Shown here: positions 8,903-16,543 of the stretch, in pieces
Numbering within the stretch: the stretch's first letter is position 1
Layout of the letters: each line of letters begins with the position of its first letter
Assembly: GCF_044454545.1 (NCBI RefSeq)
Contig: NZ_JBITDV010000011.1
Location: 248,001 to 312,000, forward strand
Source of the DNA: Cryptosporangium sp044454545
Lineage (GTDB): Bacteria > Actinomycetota > Actinomycetes > Mycobacteriales > Cryptosporangiaceae
Length of the DNA: 64,000 bases
Reading direction: 5' to 3'
Position numbers and translations under genes: made by a program
Notes under the pieces: model-generated
Databases searched by the model: none
Told to the model about the DNA's origin: nothing
The model's input: only the letters and a program-made list of their open reading frames with translations

Positions 8903-8927
8903 AATCGAGTCAGCGTTAATCGACTCA
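8903..8927 (+). promoter_or_regulatory. Direct-repeat candidate operator
   Basis: AATCGAGTCA at 8903-8912 recurs as AATCGACTCA at 8918-8927, a 15-base period with one mismatch. It begins one base after the regulator's stop codon and ends 34 bases before the prenyl synthase ATG. The paired half-elements also make a GAGTC/GACTC inverted repeat. CarH is known to bind tandem direct repeats, so this is a candidate site for the upstream regulator; binding is inferred. Confidence 0.4.
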
Positions 8928-8961
8928 GAAGCGATGCGCAGCCGGATGGGACGAGGTCGAC

Positions 8962-10050
8962 ATGAGCACGCGAACCACCAGCACGGCTCGGAGGTCCGTC
9001 GTGCCGAAACCCAGACCGACGAGCGTGGACGTGCGGACACGCGTCGGTCTGGTGCTGGAGGAATTCCTCGCCGACTACACGGCGGTGCTGGGCCGGGTCG
9101 GCGAGGAGCTGTCCGACCTCGAGGCACCGCTGCAGGCCGCGGTGCTGGCCGGGGGGAAGCGTCTCCGGCCGCTGTTCGCGTACTGGGGTGGCCGGGCCGC
9201 CGGTGCACCGGACGGCGAGGAGCTGGTCCGGGCCGCGGCCTCGCTGGAGCTCCTGCACGCGTTCGCGCTGATCCACGACGACGTGATGGACGACTCCGAC
9301 CTGCGTCGCGGACGCCCGTCGGCGCACCGGGCGCTGGCGGCCGCGCACCAGGCGGCGGGGCGGCACGGCGACCCCGACCGGTACGGCTCGGCGGCGGCGA
9401 TCCTGCTGGGCGACCTGCTGCTGGTGCTCTCGGAGCAGATGCTGGTGTCGTCCGGCGCCGGCATCCGGGTCCGGGACGTGTTCGCGTCGATGCGCCTGGA
9501 GTTGATGGCCGGGCAGTACCTCGACATCGCCGCACCGACGCGCGGTGGCGTGTCGCTGGAGCGTGCGCTGCGGATCGCCCGCTACAAGAGCGGCAAGTAC
9601 ACGGTGGAGGCGCCGCTGCACCTCGGCGCGGCCGTGGCGGGCGCGCCCGCGGCGGTGGTGGACGCGTACACCGCGTTCGCGCTGCCCATCGGTGAGGCGT
9701 TCCAGCTGCGTGACGACCTGCTCGGTGTGTTCGGTGACAGCGCGGTGACCGGCAAGCCGTCGGGCGAGGACCTGCGCGAGGGCAAGCAGACCGCGCTGAT
9801 CGCGCTGACCCGTACGCACGCGTCGCCGGCGGGGCAGGAGTTGCTGGCCGCGCAGCTCGGCCACCCGTCGCTGGACGTGGACGCGCTCCGCGGGGTGATC
9901 GTCGACTCGGGGGCGTGCGAGCGGGTCGAGCGGATGATCGCCGACCGCTGCGAACACGCGCTGGCAGTACTGGACGCCGCTCCCCTAGCCCCCGAAGGCC
10001 GCGACGCCCTACGCGAACTAGCCATAGCAGCAGCCAACCGCCACGCGTAG
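8962..10050 (+). CDS. Short-chain prenyl (farnesyl/geranylgeranyl) diphosphate synthase, IdsA type
   Basis: The 362-residue protein has both trans-prenyltransferase aspartate motifs: the first is HDDVMDDSDLRRGRPS (D106, D107, D110) and the second is FQLRDDLLGVFGD, the Gly-containing form usual in actinobacterial IdsA proteins. AGGKRLRP (62-70) binds diphosphate. The residue five before the first motif is Phe101; a bulky residue there normally blocks long chains, so the product should be about C15-C20. It supplies precursors to menaquinone tails, carotenoids or polyprenols. A regulator of the B12-sensing MerR type lies directly upstream. The ATG at 8962 is taken; a GAGG precedes it by a few bases. 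The 3' end abuts repeat element E. Confidence 0.87.
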   Translation: MSTRTTSTARRSVVPKPRPTSVDVRTRVGLVLEEFLADYTAVLGRVGEELSDLEAPLQAAVLAGGKRLRPLFAYWGGRAAGAPDGEELVRAAASLELLHAFALIHDDVMDDSDLRRGRPSAHRALAAAHQAAGRHGDPDRYGSAAAILLGDLLLVLSEQMLVSSGAGIRVRDVFASMRLELMAGQYLDIAAPTRGGVSLERALRIARYKSGKYTVEAPLHLGAAVAGAPAAVVDAYTAFALPIGEAFQLRDDLLGVFGDSAVTGKPSGEDLREGKQTALIALTRTHASPAGQELLAAQLGHPSLDVDALRGVIVDSGACERVERMIADRCEHALAVLDAAPLAPEGRDALRELAIAAANRHA

Positions 10051-10057
10051 CCGGGTT

Positions 10058-10104
10058 CTGACCTGGGGCTCGCCTGTCAGCGTTGGTCTGGGCGGGCCGC
10101 CCTC
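10058..10104 (-). repeat. Stop-codon repeat family, copy E (internally deleted)
   Basis: Read on the minus strand, this begins GAGGGCGGCCCGCCCAG, continues through ACGCTGACAG and ends GAGCCCCAGGTCAG. These match the left arm and the right-end tail of the full elements at 12995, 35893 and 47251; the loop and right arm are missing. The stop codon of the acyl-CoA synthetase gene (10077-10079) lies inside the element, which supplies that protein's last residues. It occupies the convergent junction with the prenyl synthase gene. Confidence 0.65.
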
Positions 10105-11693
10105 AACAGGCGGGGGACTACTTTGCCGGTCGCGTTGCGGGGCAGCTCGGCGAGGAAGAACACGTCCCTCGGCACGCAGAACCGGGCGGCGCGATCGCGC
10201 ACCAGGGCGCGGATCGCGTCCTCGTCCAGCGTGTGGCCCTCGCCGAGCACGACGTAGGCGGCGAGCCGCTGCCCCCAGTCGTCGTCGGGCACGCCGACGA
10301 CGACGACCTCACGCACCCCGTCCGCCTCGGCCAGGATGTTCTCGACCTCGCGCGGGAACACGTTCTCGCCGCCGGACACGATCATGTCGTCGTCGCGACC
10401 GTCCACGAACAGCAGGCCGGTCCGGTCGAGGTGGCCGACGTCGCCGGTGCTCATGAAGTCGCCCCGGACCTCCTTGCCCGCGCCGTTCGTGTAGCCCTCG
10501 AACAGCATGCCGTTGGAGACGAAGATCCGGCCGGTGACGCCGACCGGCAGTTCGCTCCCGTTCTCGTCCAGGATCGTGATCCGCGTGCCGAGCGGCATGC
10601 CACCCGCGGTCCGCGGTTCCCGGCGGAGGTCGGCCGGGGTCGCGATCGTCGCCCACGACACCTCGGTGGACCCGTACAGGTTGTAGAGCACGTCTCCGAA
10701 GGCGTCCATGAAGTGCGGCGCGAAATCACCGATCAGCGCGGACCCGCTGCTCGCGACCGCGCGCAGCGCGCTCAGGTCGTGGGCTGCGCGGACGTCCGGT
10801 GGCAGCTCCAGCATGCGTTGCATCATGATCGGGACGACGAACACGCCGCCGGCGCCGTGCACGGCGAGATCCCTGAGCGTGGTTTCCGGATCGAACCGGC
10901 GGCGCAGTACCAGCGTCGCCCGCAGGCCCATCCCGACCTGCAGGCCGGCGAAACCCCAGGTGTGGAACAGCGGCGCCGGTATCGCGATCGTGTCCCGCAC
11001 TTTCAGCGGGATCTTCGACAGGATCGACGCGAGCGCGCCCAGCCCGTGCGGCGGCGGCCGTCGCGCGCCTTTCGGAGCTCCGGTGGTGCCGGACGTCAGC
11101 ACGATCGTCCGTCCGACGATCTCCGGTGGGGCGGCCCGGCCGCCGGGGTGCGTGGCGACCAGGTCCTCGAGCGTGCTTCCGGTCGTCGTGCTTCCGGTCG
11201 TCGGGGTTTCGGTCCAGGCCACGACCAGGGGGACGCCTGGCGGCAGGTCGCCGACGAGCGGGAGGAACTCCTCGTCGGCGATGAGGAGTTCGACCTGCTG
11301 TTCGCGCAGGACCGTCTGGATCTGGGCGGCCGGGAGCCCGGTGTTGAGCAGCACCGTGTCGGAGCCGAGCATCGCGGACGCGACCAGCGCCTCGATCAGC
11401 CCGGCGTGGTTGCGGCAGAGCACGGCGACCCGGGTCTTGCCCCGCACGCCGAGTTCCGTCAGGCCCTGGGAGATCCGGGTCGCGCGGTCGATCAGCTCGG
11501 CGAACGTCACCTGGCGCCGCTCGTCGATCAGCGCGATCCGCTCGGGGTCGCGGGCCGCGGCGCTGGTGTAGCCACCGGCCAGGCTCAGGCCCCAGCTCTT
11601 GAGCGCGACGAGTTGCCTGGTCACCCGGTCGGGACGCCCTGGCGCGATGATCCCGGCCCTGATCAGCGTGGTGGCGAGCTGCCCGGCGTACAT
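10077..11693 (-). CDS. Acyl-CoA synthetase / AMP-dependent ligase
   Basis: The 538-residue protein is an ANL-superfamily adenylating enzyme. The P-loop is LTSGTTGAPKG (199-209), the A5 box is YGSTEVSWA, the A7 box is STGDVGHLDRTGLLFVDGRDDD, and the catalytic C-terminal lysine lies in PRNATGKVVPR. It would activate a carboxylic acid (probably a fatty acid) as an acyl-adenylate and then a CoA thioester. The ATG at 11693 is chosen because it lies one base after the SCP2 stop codon, an arrangement typical of translational coupling; a longer frame would overlap that gene. Its last residues (LRAARPDQR) are encoded inside repeat element E, so the native C-terminus has probably been replaced. Substrate not determinable. 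Confidence 0.85.
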   Translation of the reverse strand: MYAGQLATTLIRAGIIAPGRPDRVTRQLVALKSWGLSLAGGYTSAAARDPERIALIDERRQVTFAELIDRATRISQGLTELGVRGKTRVAVLCRNHAGLIEALVASAMLGSDTVLLNTGLPAAQIQTVLREQQVELLIADEEFLPLVGDLPPGVPLVVAWTETPTTGSTTTGSTLEDLVATHPGGRAAPPEIVGRTIVLTSGTTGAPKGARRPPPHGLGALASILSKIPLKVRDTIAIPAPLFHTWGFAGLQVGMGLRATLVLRRRFDPETTLRDLAVHGAGGVFVVPIMMQRMLELPPDVRAAHDLSALRAVASSGSALIGDFAPHFMDAFGDVLYNLYGSTEVSWATIATPADLRREPRTAGGMPLGTRITILDENGSELPVGVTGRIFVSNGMLFEGYTNGAGKEVRGDFMSTGDVGHLDRTGLLFVDGRDDDMIVSGGENVFPREVENILAEADGVREVVVVGVPDDDWGQRLAAYVVLGEGHTLDEDAIRALVRDRAARFCVPRDVFFLAELPRNATGKVVPRLLRAARPDQR

Positions 11694-11694
11694 C

Positions 11695-12219
11695 TCAGGC
11701 GGCCGGGATGACGAAGATCTTGGCGAGTACCGCGGCCAGGCCCAAGTCACCGCGGACCTTGAGCTTGCCGGTCATGAACATCGTCGTGGGCCTGCCGTTG
11801 CCGGACGTCAGCAGCAGGAACTCGGGGCCGCCGAGGATGATCGTGGTGTCGGCCTCGTACTGCGCAGTGGCGTTCGCGTCGCACCGGTCGCCGTGCAGCA
11901 CGAGTTCGAACTCGTCCGTGCGACCGTCCGGACCGCCGGTCACGTTCCAGTGGATGACTTTCCGGGCCCGGGGCTCGCCGGCCCGGTAGTGGTCGGCGAA
12001 GCGCCGGAGGATCTGATCGAGGACGGCCGTCCGCAGCGGGCTGTTCATCACCGCTTCGAGCTGGTCCCGCCGGGCCCGGCCGATCAGCCGGGCGAACGCG
12101 GCCGGGTCGAGCGAGTCCAGGCTCTCCTCGGACGCGGCGGCGAGCAGCGACTCGAACTCCTCGACGCTGATCTTCTTCGGATCGATCTCGGCCAACTGCC
12201 GGGGATCTAAGGGCGACAC
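11695..12219 (-). CDS. SCP2 sterol-carrier-domain protein
   Basis: This 174-residue protein has a helical N-terminal half (ISVEEFESLLAAASEESLDSL) and a C-terminal SCP2-like lipid-binding domain: RKVIHWNVTGG, FELVLHGDRCDA, ATAQYEADTTIILGG, and MFMTGKLKVRGDLGLAAVLAKIF. SCP2 domains bind acyl-CoAs, sterols or other lipids in a hydrophobic tunnel. Coupling to the downstream acyl-CoA synthetase gene (one-base gap) suggests it carries that enzyme's substrate or product. GTG start with AGGGAG about six bases upstream. Confidence 0.82.
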   Translation of the reverse strand: MSPLDPRQLAEIDPKKISVEEFESLLAAASEESLDSLDPAAFARLIGRARRDQLEAVMNSPLRTAVLDQILRRFADHYRAGEPRARKVIHWNVTGGPDGRTDEFELVLHGDRCDANATAQYEADTTIILGGPEFLLLTSGNGRPTTMFMTGKLKVRGDLGLAAVLAKIFVIPAA

Positions 12220-12319
12220 GGCGGGCTCCCTCGGGTCGGTAGTTTACGCGCCAGTAGGTTACTCCCGGGTTAAACAACCGGGCCAGTGGTTCTGGGAAAC
12301 CGCCGATTAGGCTGTGTCC

Positions 12320-13012
12320 ATGACGCGGGCCTCCCTGGACAAGCTGCCGAGCGACGTGGCGTCGATGTTCGACCAGGTCGCTCCACGCTACGACCTCACG
12401 AACACGGTGCTCTCGTTCGCGCAGGACCGGAAGTGGCGGGCGATCACCGCGGACGTGCTCGACCTGCGTCCGGGGGAGCGGTGCCTCGATCTGGCCGCCG
12501 GAACCGCGGTGTCGACGGCCGAGCTGGCGCACTCCGGTGCCGAGGTGATCGCGTGCGACTTCTCGCTCGGGATGCTCCGCGAGGGGCGCGGCCGGGGCGT
12601 CCCCCTGGTGGCCGGCGACGCGATGCACCTGCCGTTCCCCGACGCGACGTTCGACGCGGTGACGATCTCGTTCGGGCTGCGCAACGTCGCCGACACGGCG
12701 GCCGGGCTGTCGGAGATGGCGCGGGTGACGAAGCCGGGCGGCCGGCTCGTCGTCCTCGAGTTCAGCCACCCGACCTGGGCGCCGTTCCGCACGGTGTACA
12801 CCGAGTACCTGATGAAGGCGCTACCCCGCGTCGCCCGTGCCGTGAGCAGCGCGCCCGACGCCTACGTGTACCTGGCCGAGTCGATCCGAGCCTGGCCGAC
12901 GCAGGAGCGACTGGCCCGCACGGTCGCCGACACCGGCTGGAACGCCGTCCGCTGGCGCAACCTGACCGGCGGCATAGTCACCCTCCACCATGCTTTGAGG
13001 GCGGCCCGCTGA
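12320..13012 (+). CDS. menG: Demethylmenaquinone methyltransferase (MenG/UbiE)
   Basis: The 230-residue protein starts MTRASLDKLPSDVASMFDQV, the usual actinobacterial MenG N-terminus, so I choose the ATG at 12320 over the GTG at 12314. The SAM-binding motif I is CLDLAAGTA (55-63), followed by GDAMHLPFPDATFDAVTISFGLRNV, the UbiE signature, and LEFSHPTW. It methylates demethylmenaquinone at the ring, the last ring step of menaquinone synthesis, and works in both the futalosine and the classical pathway. The promoter must lie in the 100-bp divergent gap with the SCP2 gene. The final residues (ALRAAR) and the stop are encoded inside repeat element A. Confidence 0.92.
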   Translation: MTRASLDKLPSDVASMFDQVAPRYDLTNTVLSFAQDRKWRAITADVLDLRPGERCLDLAAGTAVSTAELAHSGAEVIACDFSLGMLREGRGRGVPLVAGDAMHLPFPDATFDAVTISFGLRNVADTAAGLSEMARVTKPGGRLVVLEFSHPTWAPFRTVYTEYLMKALPRVARAVSSAPDAYVYLAESIRAWPTQERLARTVADTGWNAVRWRNLTGGIVTLHHALRAAR

Positions 13013-13117
13013 GAACGACGCTGACAAGCGAGCGTGCCTTCTTATTACGCTTCGCCGGTGTAACGACGTCGGCGCGCTCGATTGTCAGCGTCGCCCTCAG
13101 CGGGCTCCGGGTCAGTG
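12995..13117 (+). repeat. Stop-codon repeat family, copy A (full hairpin)
   Basis: The left arm 13004-13034 pairs with the right arm 13075-13105 (28 of 31 positions complementary). The loop of about 40 bases differs from copies B and C and contains a smaller TTAC/GTAA stem. It opens with TTGAGGGCGGCCCGC, shared exactly with copy B, and closes with CGGGCTCCGGGTCAG. A degenerate direct repeat GTCAGTGCAAAAC / GTCACTGCAAAAC follows (to about 13153). It fills the convergent gap between menG and the SodC-like gene and includes the menG stop codon. Confidence 0.8.
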
Positions 13118-13157
13118 CAAAACGGCGCCGCGCGCCTACGGTCACTGCAAAACAGGG

Positions 13158-13760
13158 CTAGGCGCCGACGGTCAGGCACGCAATGCGCTTTCCGGCGGTG
13201 CCGGCTCGGCCGGCCATGGTCTGGGTCTTGTCGGCGTGGAGGACCAGCGACTTCGGGGTCTCCGAGAACACCCACATCTGGGTGCTCTTGCTGGTGCCGT
13301 CGCCCTGCGAGTCGGTCGTGACGTCGAGCCAGACCTCGTTCTGCGCGTTCGCGTACGCCGGGTTCACCGACGGCGGCGACGCGGACGCGGCCGGGTCCAT
13401 CCGGTGCTGGTAGTGCGGCCCGGCCGCGTCGCCGGCTGCACCGCAGGGCTTCGTGTGCAGGTGGGCCCCGTACGTGCGGTTCGGCAGCAGCTTGCTGACC
13501 GACAGCGTCACGGTCGTGGTGTCGACGATCTGCGCGACCACGAGGTGCGCCTCGGCACCGGCCGGTACCAGCGAGGAGTCGTACGAGATCGCCTTGTTGC
13601 CCGGCGAATACCGGCTGAACGTTCCCTGCGCCACGATCGGCCGCGGTGCCTCGAGCGCCCCGGACGCCACCGACTCCGGCCGATCGGCGGGGTCCGTCCG
13701 GCCGCATCCGGCGGCGACCAGGGCGGTAGCCGCCAGGACGAGCGCTGCGGTCCGACGCAT
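13158..13760 (-). CDS. SodC-like (Cu/Zn superoxide dismutase-fold) lipoprotein
   Basis: The 200-residue product has a lipoprotein signal ending VAAGC (C19), so it should be anchored outside the membrane. The mature part resembles Cu/Zn superoxide dismutase: GAHLHTKPCG (H100, H102), GPHYQH (H116, H119), SLVLHADK (H175), and cysteines C106 and C195 that could make the conserved disulfide. The usual zinc-ligand region (HGGxxxGDLGN) is not clear; NEVWLDVTTD occupies it. Metal-less or copper-only variants therefore need considering. ATG 13760 has GGAGG six bases upstream; the longer open frame runs through the promoter. A 24-bp palindrome lies 31 bp upstream. Its stop abuts repeat element A. Confidence 0.7.
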   Translation of the reverse strand: MRRTAALVLAATALVAAGCGRTDPADRPESVASGALEAPRPIVAQGTFSRYSPGNKAISYDSSLVPAGAEAHLVVAQIVDTTTVTLSVSKLLPNRTYGAHLHTKPCGAAGDAAGPHYQHRMDPAASASPPSVNPAYANAQNEVWLDVTTDSQGDGTSKSTQMWVFSETPKSLVLHADKTQTMAGRAGTAGKRIACLTVGA

Positions 13761-13790
13761 CAACAGCCTCCAAGAAACGCCCGCAAAGAA

Positions 13791-13814
13791 CGCTACAAAT
13801 ACGTATATGTAGCG
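13791..13814. promoter_or_regulatory. 24-bp palindrome, candidate operator of the SodC-like gene
   Basis: CGCTACA at 13791-13797 is the exact reverse complement of TGTAGCG at 13808-13814, and the centre ATACGTAT (13799-13806) is itself palindromic. Only one pair (13798/13807) mismatches. It lies 31 bp upstream of the ATG at 13760, where a dimeric regulator would cover the promoter. Confidence 0.5.
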
Positions 13815-14036
13815 ATTCACTTTCCCGCGCACGCTACTCTTCACTTCGATTTTTTGTGACCCTGCCTCCACGCTCCGGCGTGCTCGTCGCGCCCGGATAT
13901 AACCGCACAAAGCTGCCCACGCAGACAGCGCTGACGACCCGCTCGCCACCACTCGATCACCCGAGGGCCAGCGGGTGTTAGGTCAGCCTTAGTACCCAGC
14001 CTCGCGAGGGGCGGCATAGACTGCCCGTGCCTAGTT

Positions 14037-14052
14037 CGTGAACATTTTCACA
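14037..14052 (+). promoter_or_regulatory. CRP/GlxR-type binding site upstream of menJ and nuo
   Basis: CGTGA-ACATTT-TCACA matches the consensus TGTGA-N6-TCACA of actinobacterial CRP proteins at 9 of 10 half-site positions. A TAGAGC -10-like hexamer at 14071-14076 would put transcription start near 14084, with the site centred about 40 bp upstream, the position of class II activators. The promoter assignment is inferred. Confidence 0.5.
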
Positions 14053-14090
14053 AGCGCACGCAAGCCCTGCTAGAGCCCCGAAAGGCAGCC

Positions 14091-15407
14091 GTGACCACCG
14101 AGCCCGCTTCCCGCGGTGCCGAGCCCCCCGTGGTCGACACCGCCGATATGAACGCCGACGTCATCGTCGTCGGCGCCGGCCCGGCCGGGTCGGCTGCCGC
14201 GTATCACCTCGCCACTTCCGGGCTCGACGTCCTCCTGCTGGAGAAGACCGAGTTCCCGCGCGAGAAGGTCTGCGGAGACGGTCTGACGCCCCGGGCGGTG
14301 CGCTCGCTGGTCTCGATGGGTATCGACACCTCGGTCGAGGCGGGCTGGCTGCACAACAAGGGCCTCCGGGTGATCGGCGGCGGCGTCCGTATGGAGCTGC
14401 CCTGGCCCGAGCTGGCGGCGTACCCGAACTACGGGCTCACCCGCACCCGGATGGACTTCGACGACATGCTCTCGAAGGGCGCCGTCAAGGCCGGTGCGCG
14501 GCTGCAGACGTCGACGACGGTCACCGGTCCGGTGCTGTCGACGGCCGGGCGCGTCGTGGGCGTCGAGGCCGAGGTCGGTCCGGAGAAGACTCCGGCCACC
14601 TACCGGGCTCCGCTGGTGATTGCGGCCGACGGCGTGTCCGGCCGGTTCGCCCTGTCGCTCGGTCTGGCCCGAAACGAGGCCCGGCCGATGGGTGTCGCGG
14701 TCCGGCGGTACTACCAGAGCCCGCGCCACGAGGACGACTACCTCGAGTCCTGGCTGGAGCTGTGGGACAAGGTCGAGGGCCGCGAACGCCTGCTGCCCGG
14801 GTACGGCTGGATCTTCGGCCTCGGTGACGGCCGGTCGAACGTCGGTCTCGGCATCCTGAACAGCTCGGCGGCGTTCAAGGACGTCAACTACCGCCAGCTG
14901 CTCAAGACCTGGATGGCCAGCACTCCGGAGGAGTGGGGCTTCCGCGAGGAGAACGCCGACGGGCCGATTCGCGGCGCGGCGCTCCCGATGGGCTTCAACC
15001 GCAAGCCGCACTACACCCGCGGCCTGATGCTCGTCGGCGACTCGGGCGGCATGGTCAACCCGTTCAACGGGGAGGGCATCGCCTACGCGATGGAGTCCGG
15101 CGAGATCGCCGCCGAGGTCGCCGCTCAGGCCCTCGCGCGTCCGGCCGGGCCGAACCGCGAGCGGGCGCTGCGCGCGTACCCGACGCTGCTGACCGAGCGG
15201 TACGGCGGTTATTACCGTCTCGGTGGCGTGTTCGTGAAGCTGATCAGCAACCCCGACATCATGAAGGTCGCGACCCGGCACGGGCTGCCGCACCCGCTTC
15301 TCATGCGATTCGTGCTCAAATTGCTCGCGAATCTCACGGATCCTCGGGGCGGGGACGCCATGGACCGGGTCATCAACGGCCTGACCAAGCTCGCGCCCGC
15401 AGTCTGA
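14091..15407 (+). CDS. menJ: Geranylgeranyl-reductase family FAD protein (menaquinone reductase MenJ-like)
   Basis: The 438-residue protein has an N-terminal Rossmann dinucleotide fold (ADVIVVGAGPAGSAAAYHL, residues 22-40), EFPREKVCGDGLTPRAV, and the second FAD motif GLMLVGDSGGMVNPFNGEGIAYAMESG. This is the geranylgeranyl reductase / MenJ family. In mycobacteria MenJ saturates one isoprene unit of menaquinone-9. Its place directly before nuoA, with menG and prenyl synthases nearby, favours a menaquinone role over archaeal-type lipid or chlorophyll reduction. GTG start with AAAGG upstream. A CRP-like site precedes it, and transcription may continue into nuoA 54 bp downstream. Confidence 0.82.
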   Translation: MTTEPASRGAEPPVVDTADMNADVIVVGAGPAGSAAAYHLATSGLDVLLLEKTEFPREKVCGDGLTPRAVRSLVSMGIDTSVEAGWLHNKGLRVIGGGVRMELPWPELAAYPNYGLTRTRMDFDDMLSKGAVKAGARLQTSTTVTGPVLSTAGRVVGVEAEVGPEKTPATYRAPLVIAADGVSGRFALSLGLARNEARPMGVAVRRYYQSPRHEDDYLESWLELWDKVEGRERLLPGYGWIFGLGDGRSNVGLGILNSSAAFKDVNYRQLLKTWMASTPEEWGFREENADGPIRGAALPMGFNRKPHYTRGLMLVGDSGGMVNPFNGEGIAYAMESGEIAAEVAAQALARPAGPNRERALRAYPTLLTERYGGYYRLGGVFVKLISNPDIMKVATRHGLPHPLLMRFVLKLLANLTDPRGGDAMDRVINGLTKLAPAV

Positions 15408-15461
15408 TCTACGTTTTCACGGCATTTCCTCGCTGCACACCGACGTCAGGGAAGGGAACCG

Positions 15462-15839
15462 ATGGACACCGGTGGTTCACTCGCGCTTTATATGCCGATC
15501 GTCGGCCTCTTCATACTCGCTGCGTTCTTTGCGGTGTTCAGCGTCGGAGCAGCGGCGTTCGTCGGGCCGAAGCGGTACAACAAGGCCAAAGCCGAAGCCT
15601 ACGAATGCGGTATCGAGCCGTCACCGCAGGCGAGTGGCGGAGGCCGGTTCCCGATCAAGTTCTATTTGACGGCGATGCTGTTCATCGTCTTCGACATCGA
15701 GATCATCTTCCTTTACCCGTGGGCCGTCGCCAACGAGGCGCTCGGTGTGTTCGGGCTGGTGGAGATGGTGTTGTTCATCGCTAGCGTGTTCGTCGCCTAC
15801 GCGTACGTGTGGCGTCGCGGCGGCCTCGACTGGGACTGA
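15462..15839 (+). CDS. nuoA: NADH-quinone oxidoreductase subunit A
   Basis: The 125-residue protein has three membrane helices and the family hallmark AEAYECGIEPSPQASGGGRFPIKFYLTAMLFIVFDIEIIFLYPWAV. The loop cysteine in YECG lies near the quinone channel of complex I. It is the first gene of the complete nuo operon. ATG 15462 follows a GGGAAGGGA ribosome-binding site. Confidence 0.97.
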   Translation: MDTGGSLALYMPIVGLFILAAFFAVFSVGAAAFVGPKRYNKAKAEAYECGIEPSPQASGGGRFPIKFYLTAMLFIVFDIEIIFLYPWAVANEALGVFGLVEMVLFIASVFVAYAYVWRRGGLDWD

Positions 15840-15883
15840 GTCGCCCCCCGACTAGCCCGTTCACTCTGAGAGGGGTCCGCGCC

Positions 15884-16543
15884 ATGGGGCTGGAAGAGAA
15901 ACTCCCCGGCGGGGTTCTGGTGACCACCGTCGAGAAGCTCGTCAACTGGAGCCGCAAGTCGTCGATGTGGCCGGCCACGTTCGGTCTGGCCTGCTGCGCG
16001 ATCGAGATGATGACGACCGGCGCCGCCCGGTACGACTTCGCGCGCTTCGGAATGGAGCGCTTCAGCGCCACTCCGCGCCAGGCCGACCTGATGATCGTGG
16101 CCGGTCGGGTGAGCCAGAAAATGGCACCGGTTCTCCGGCAGATCTACGACCAGATGCCCGACCCGAAATGGGTGCTGTCGATGGGTGTCTGCGCGAGTTC
16201 GGGCGGAATGTTCAACAACTACGCGATCGTCCAGGGCGTCGACCACGTCGTCCCGGTCGACATGTACCTCCCGGGCTGTCCGCCGCGGCCGGAGATGCTG
16301 CTGGACGCAGTCCTCAAGCTGCACGAAAAGGTCATGCACGAGCCGCTCGGCCCCAAGCGCCGCGCCGAACTCGCCGAGGCCAAGGCGAACGGCACCGCGA
16401 AGCGTTACGGGACGATCCCGTCCTCCTTCCGGTACGACAAGACGCTCCGCAAGGAATGGGAGCAGGCCGAGGCCGAGGGCCGGGCCGAGCAGTACCGGAT
16501 CGAGAAGACGGCCGAGCTCTTCAAGACGGGGACGCGCAAGTGA
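15884..16543 (+). CDS. nuoB: NADH-quinone oxidoreductase subunit B
   Basis: The 219-residue protein is the N2-cluster subunit. Ligands are the tandem cysteines in LACCAIE (C37, C38), C103 in MGVCASSGG and C132 in LPGCPPRPE; electrons pass from N2 to menaquinone here. The C-terminal extension after about residue 170 is charged and longer than in E. coli, as is usual in actinobacteria. ATG 15884 has GAGAGGGG eight bases upstream; the longer open frame from 15809 would run into nuoA. The stop overlaps the nuoC start (GTGA). Confidence 0.97.
   Translation: MGLEEKLPGGVLVTTVEKLVNWSRKSSMWPATFGLACCAIEMMTTGAARYDFARFGMERFSATPRQADLMIVAGRVSQKMAPVLRQIYDQMPDPKWVLSMGVCASSGGMFNNYAIVQGVDHVVPVDMYLPGCPPRPEMLLDAVLKLHEKVMHEPLGPKRRAELAEAKANGTAKRYGTIPSSFRYDKTLRKEWEQAEAEGRAEQYRIEKTAELFKTGTRK

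Larger units (their letters stand above)
13761..14090. other. Divergent regulatory region between the SodC-like gene and the menJ/nuo block
   Basis: This 330-bp gap has no credible ORF. It is AT-richer near the SodC-like gene and carries a 24-bp palindrome (13791-13814) on that side and a CRP-type site (14037-14052) on the other. A run TCAC-N11-GTGA lies near 13841-13859, and a half-match to the DtxR/IdeR iron box lies at 13979-13997. Confidence 0.5.

Noticed and set aside
13979..13997. DtxR/IdeR-like iron box TTAGGTCAGCCTTAG upstream of menJ
   Set aside because: Only the left half matches the consensus; the right half fails at most positions, so iron control cannot be claimed.
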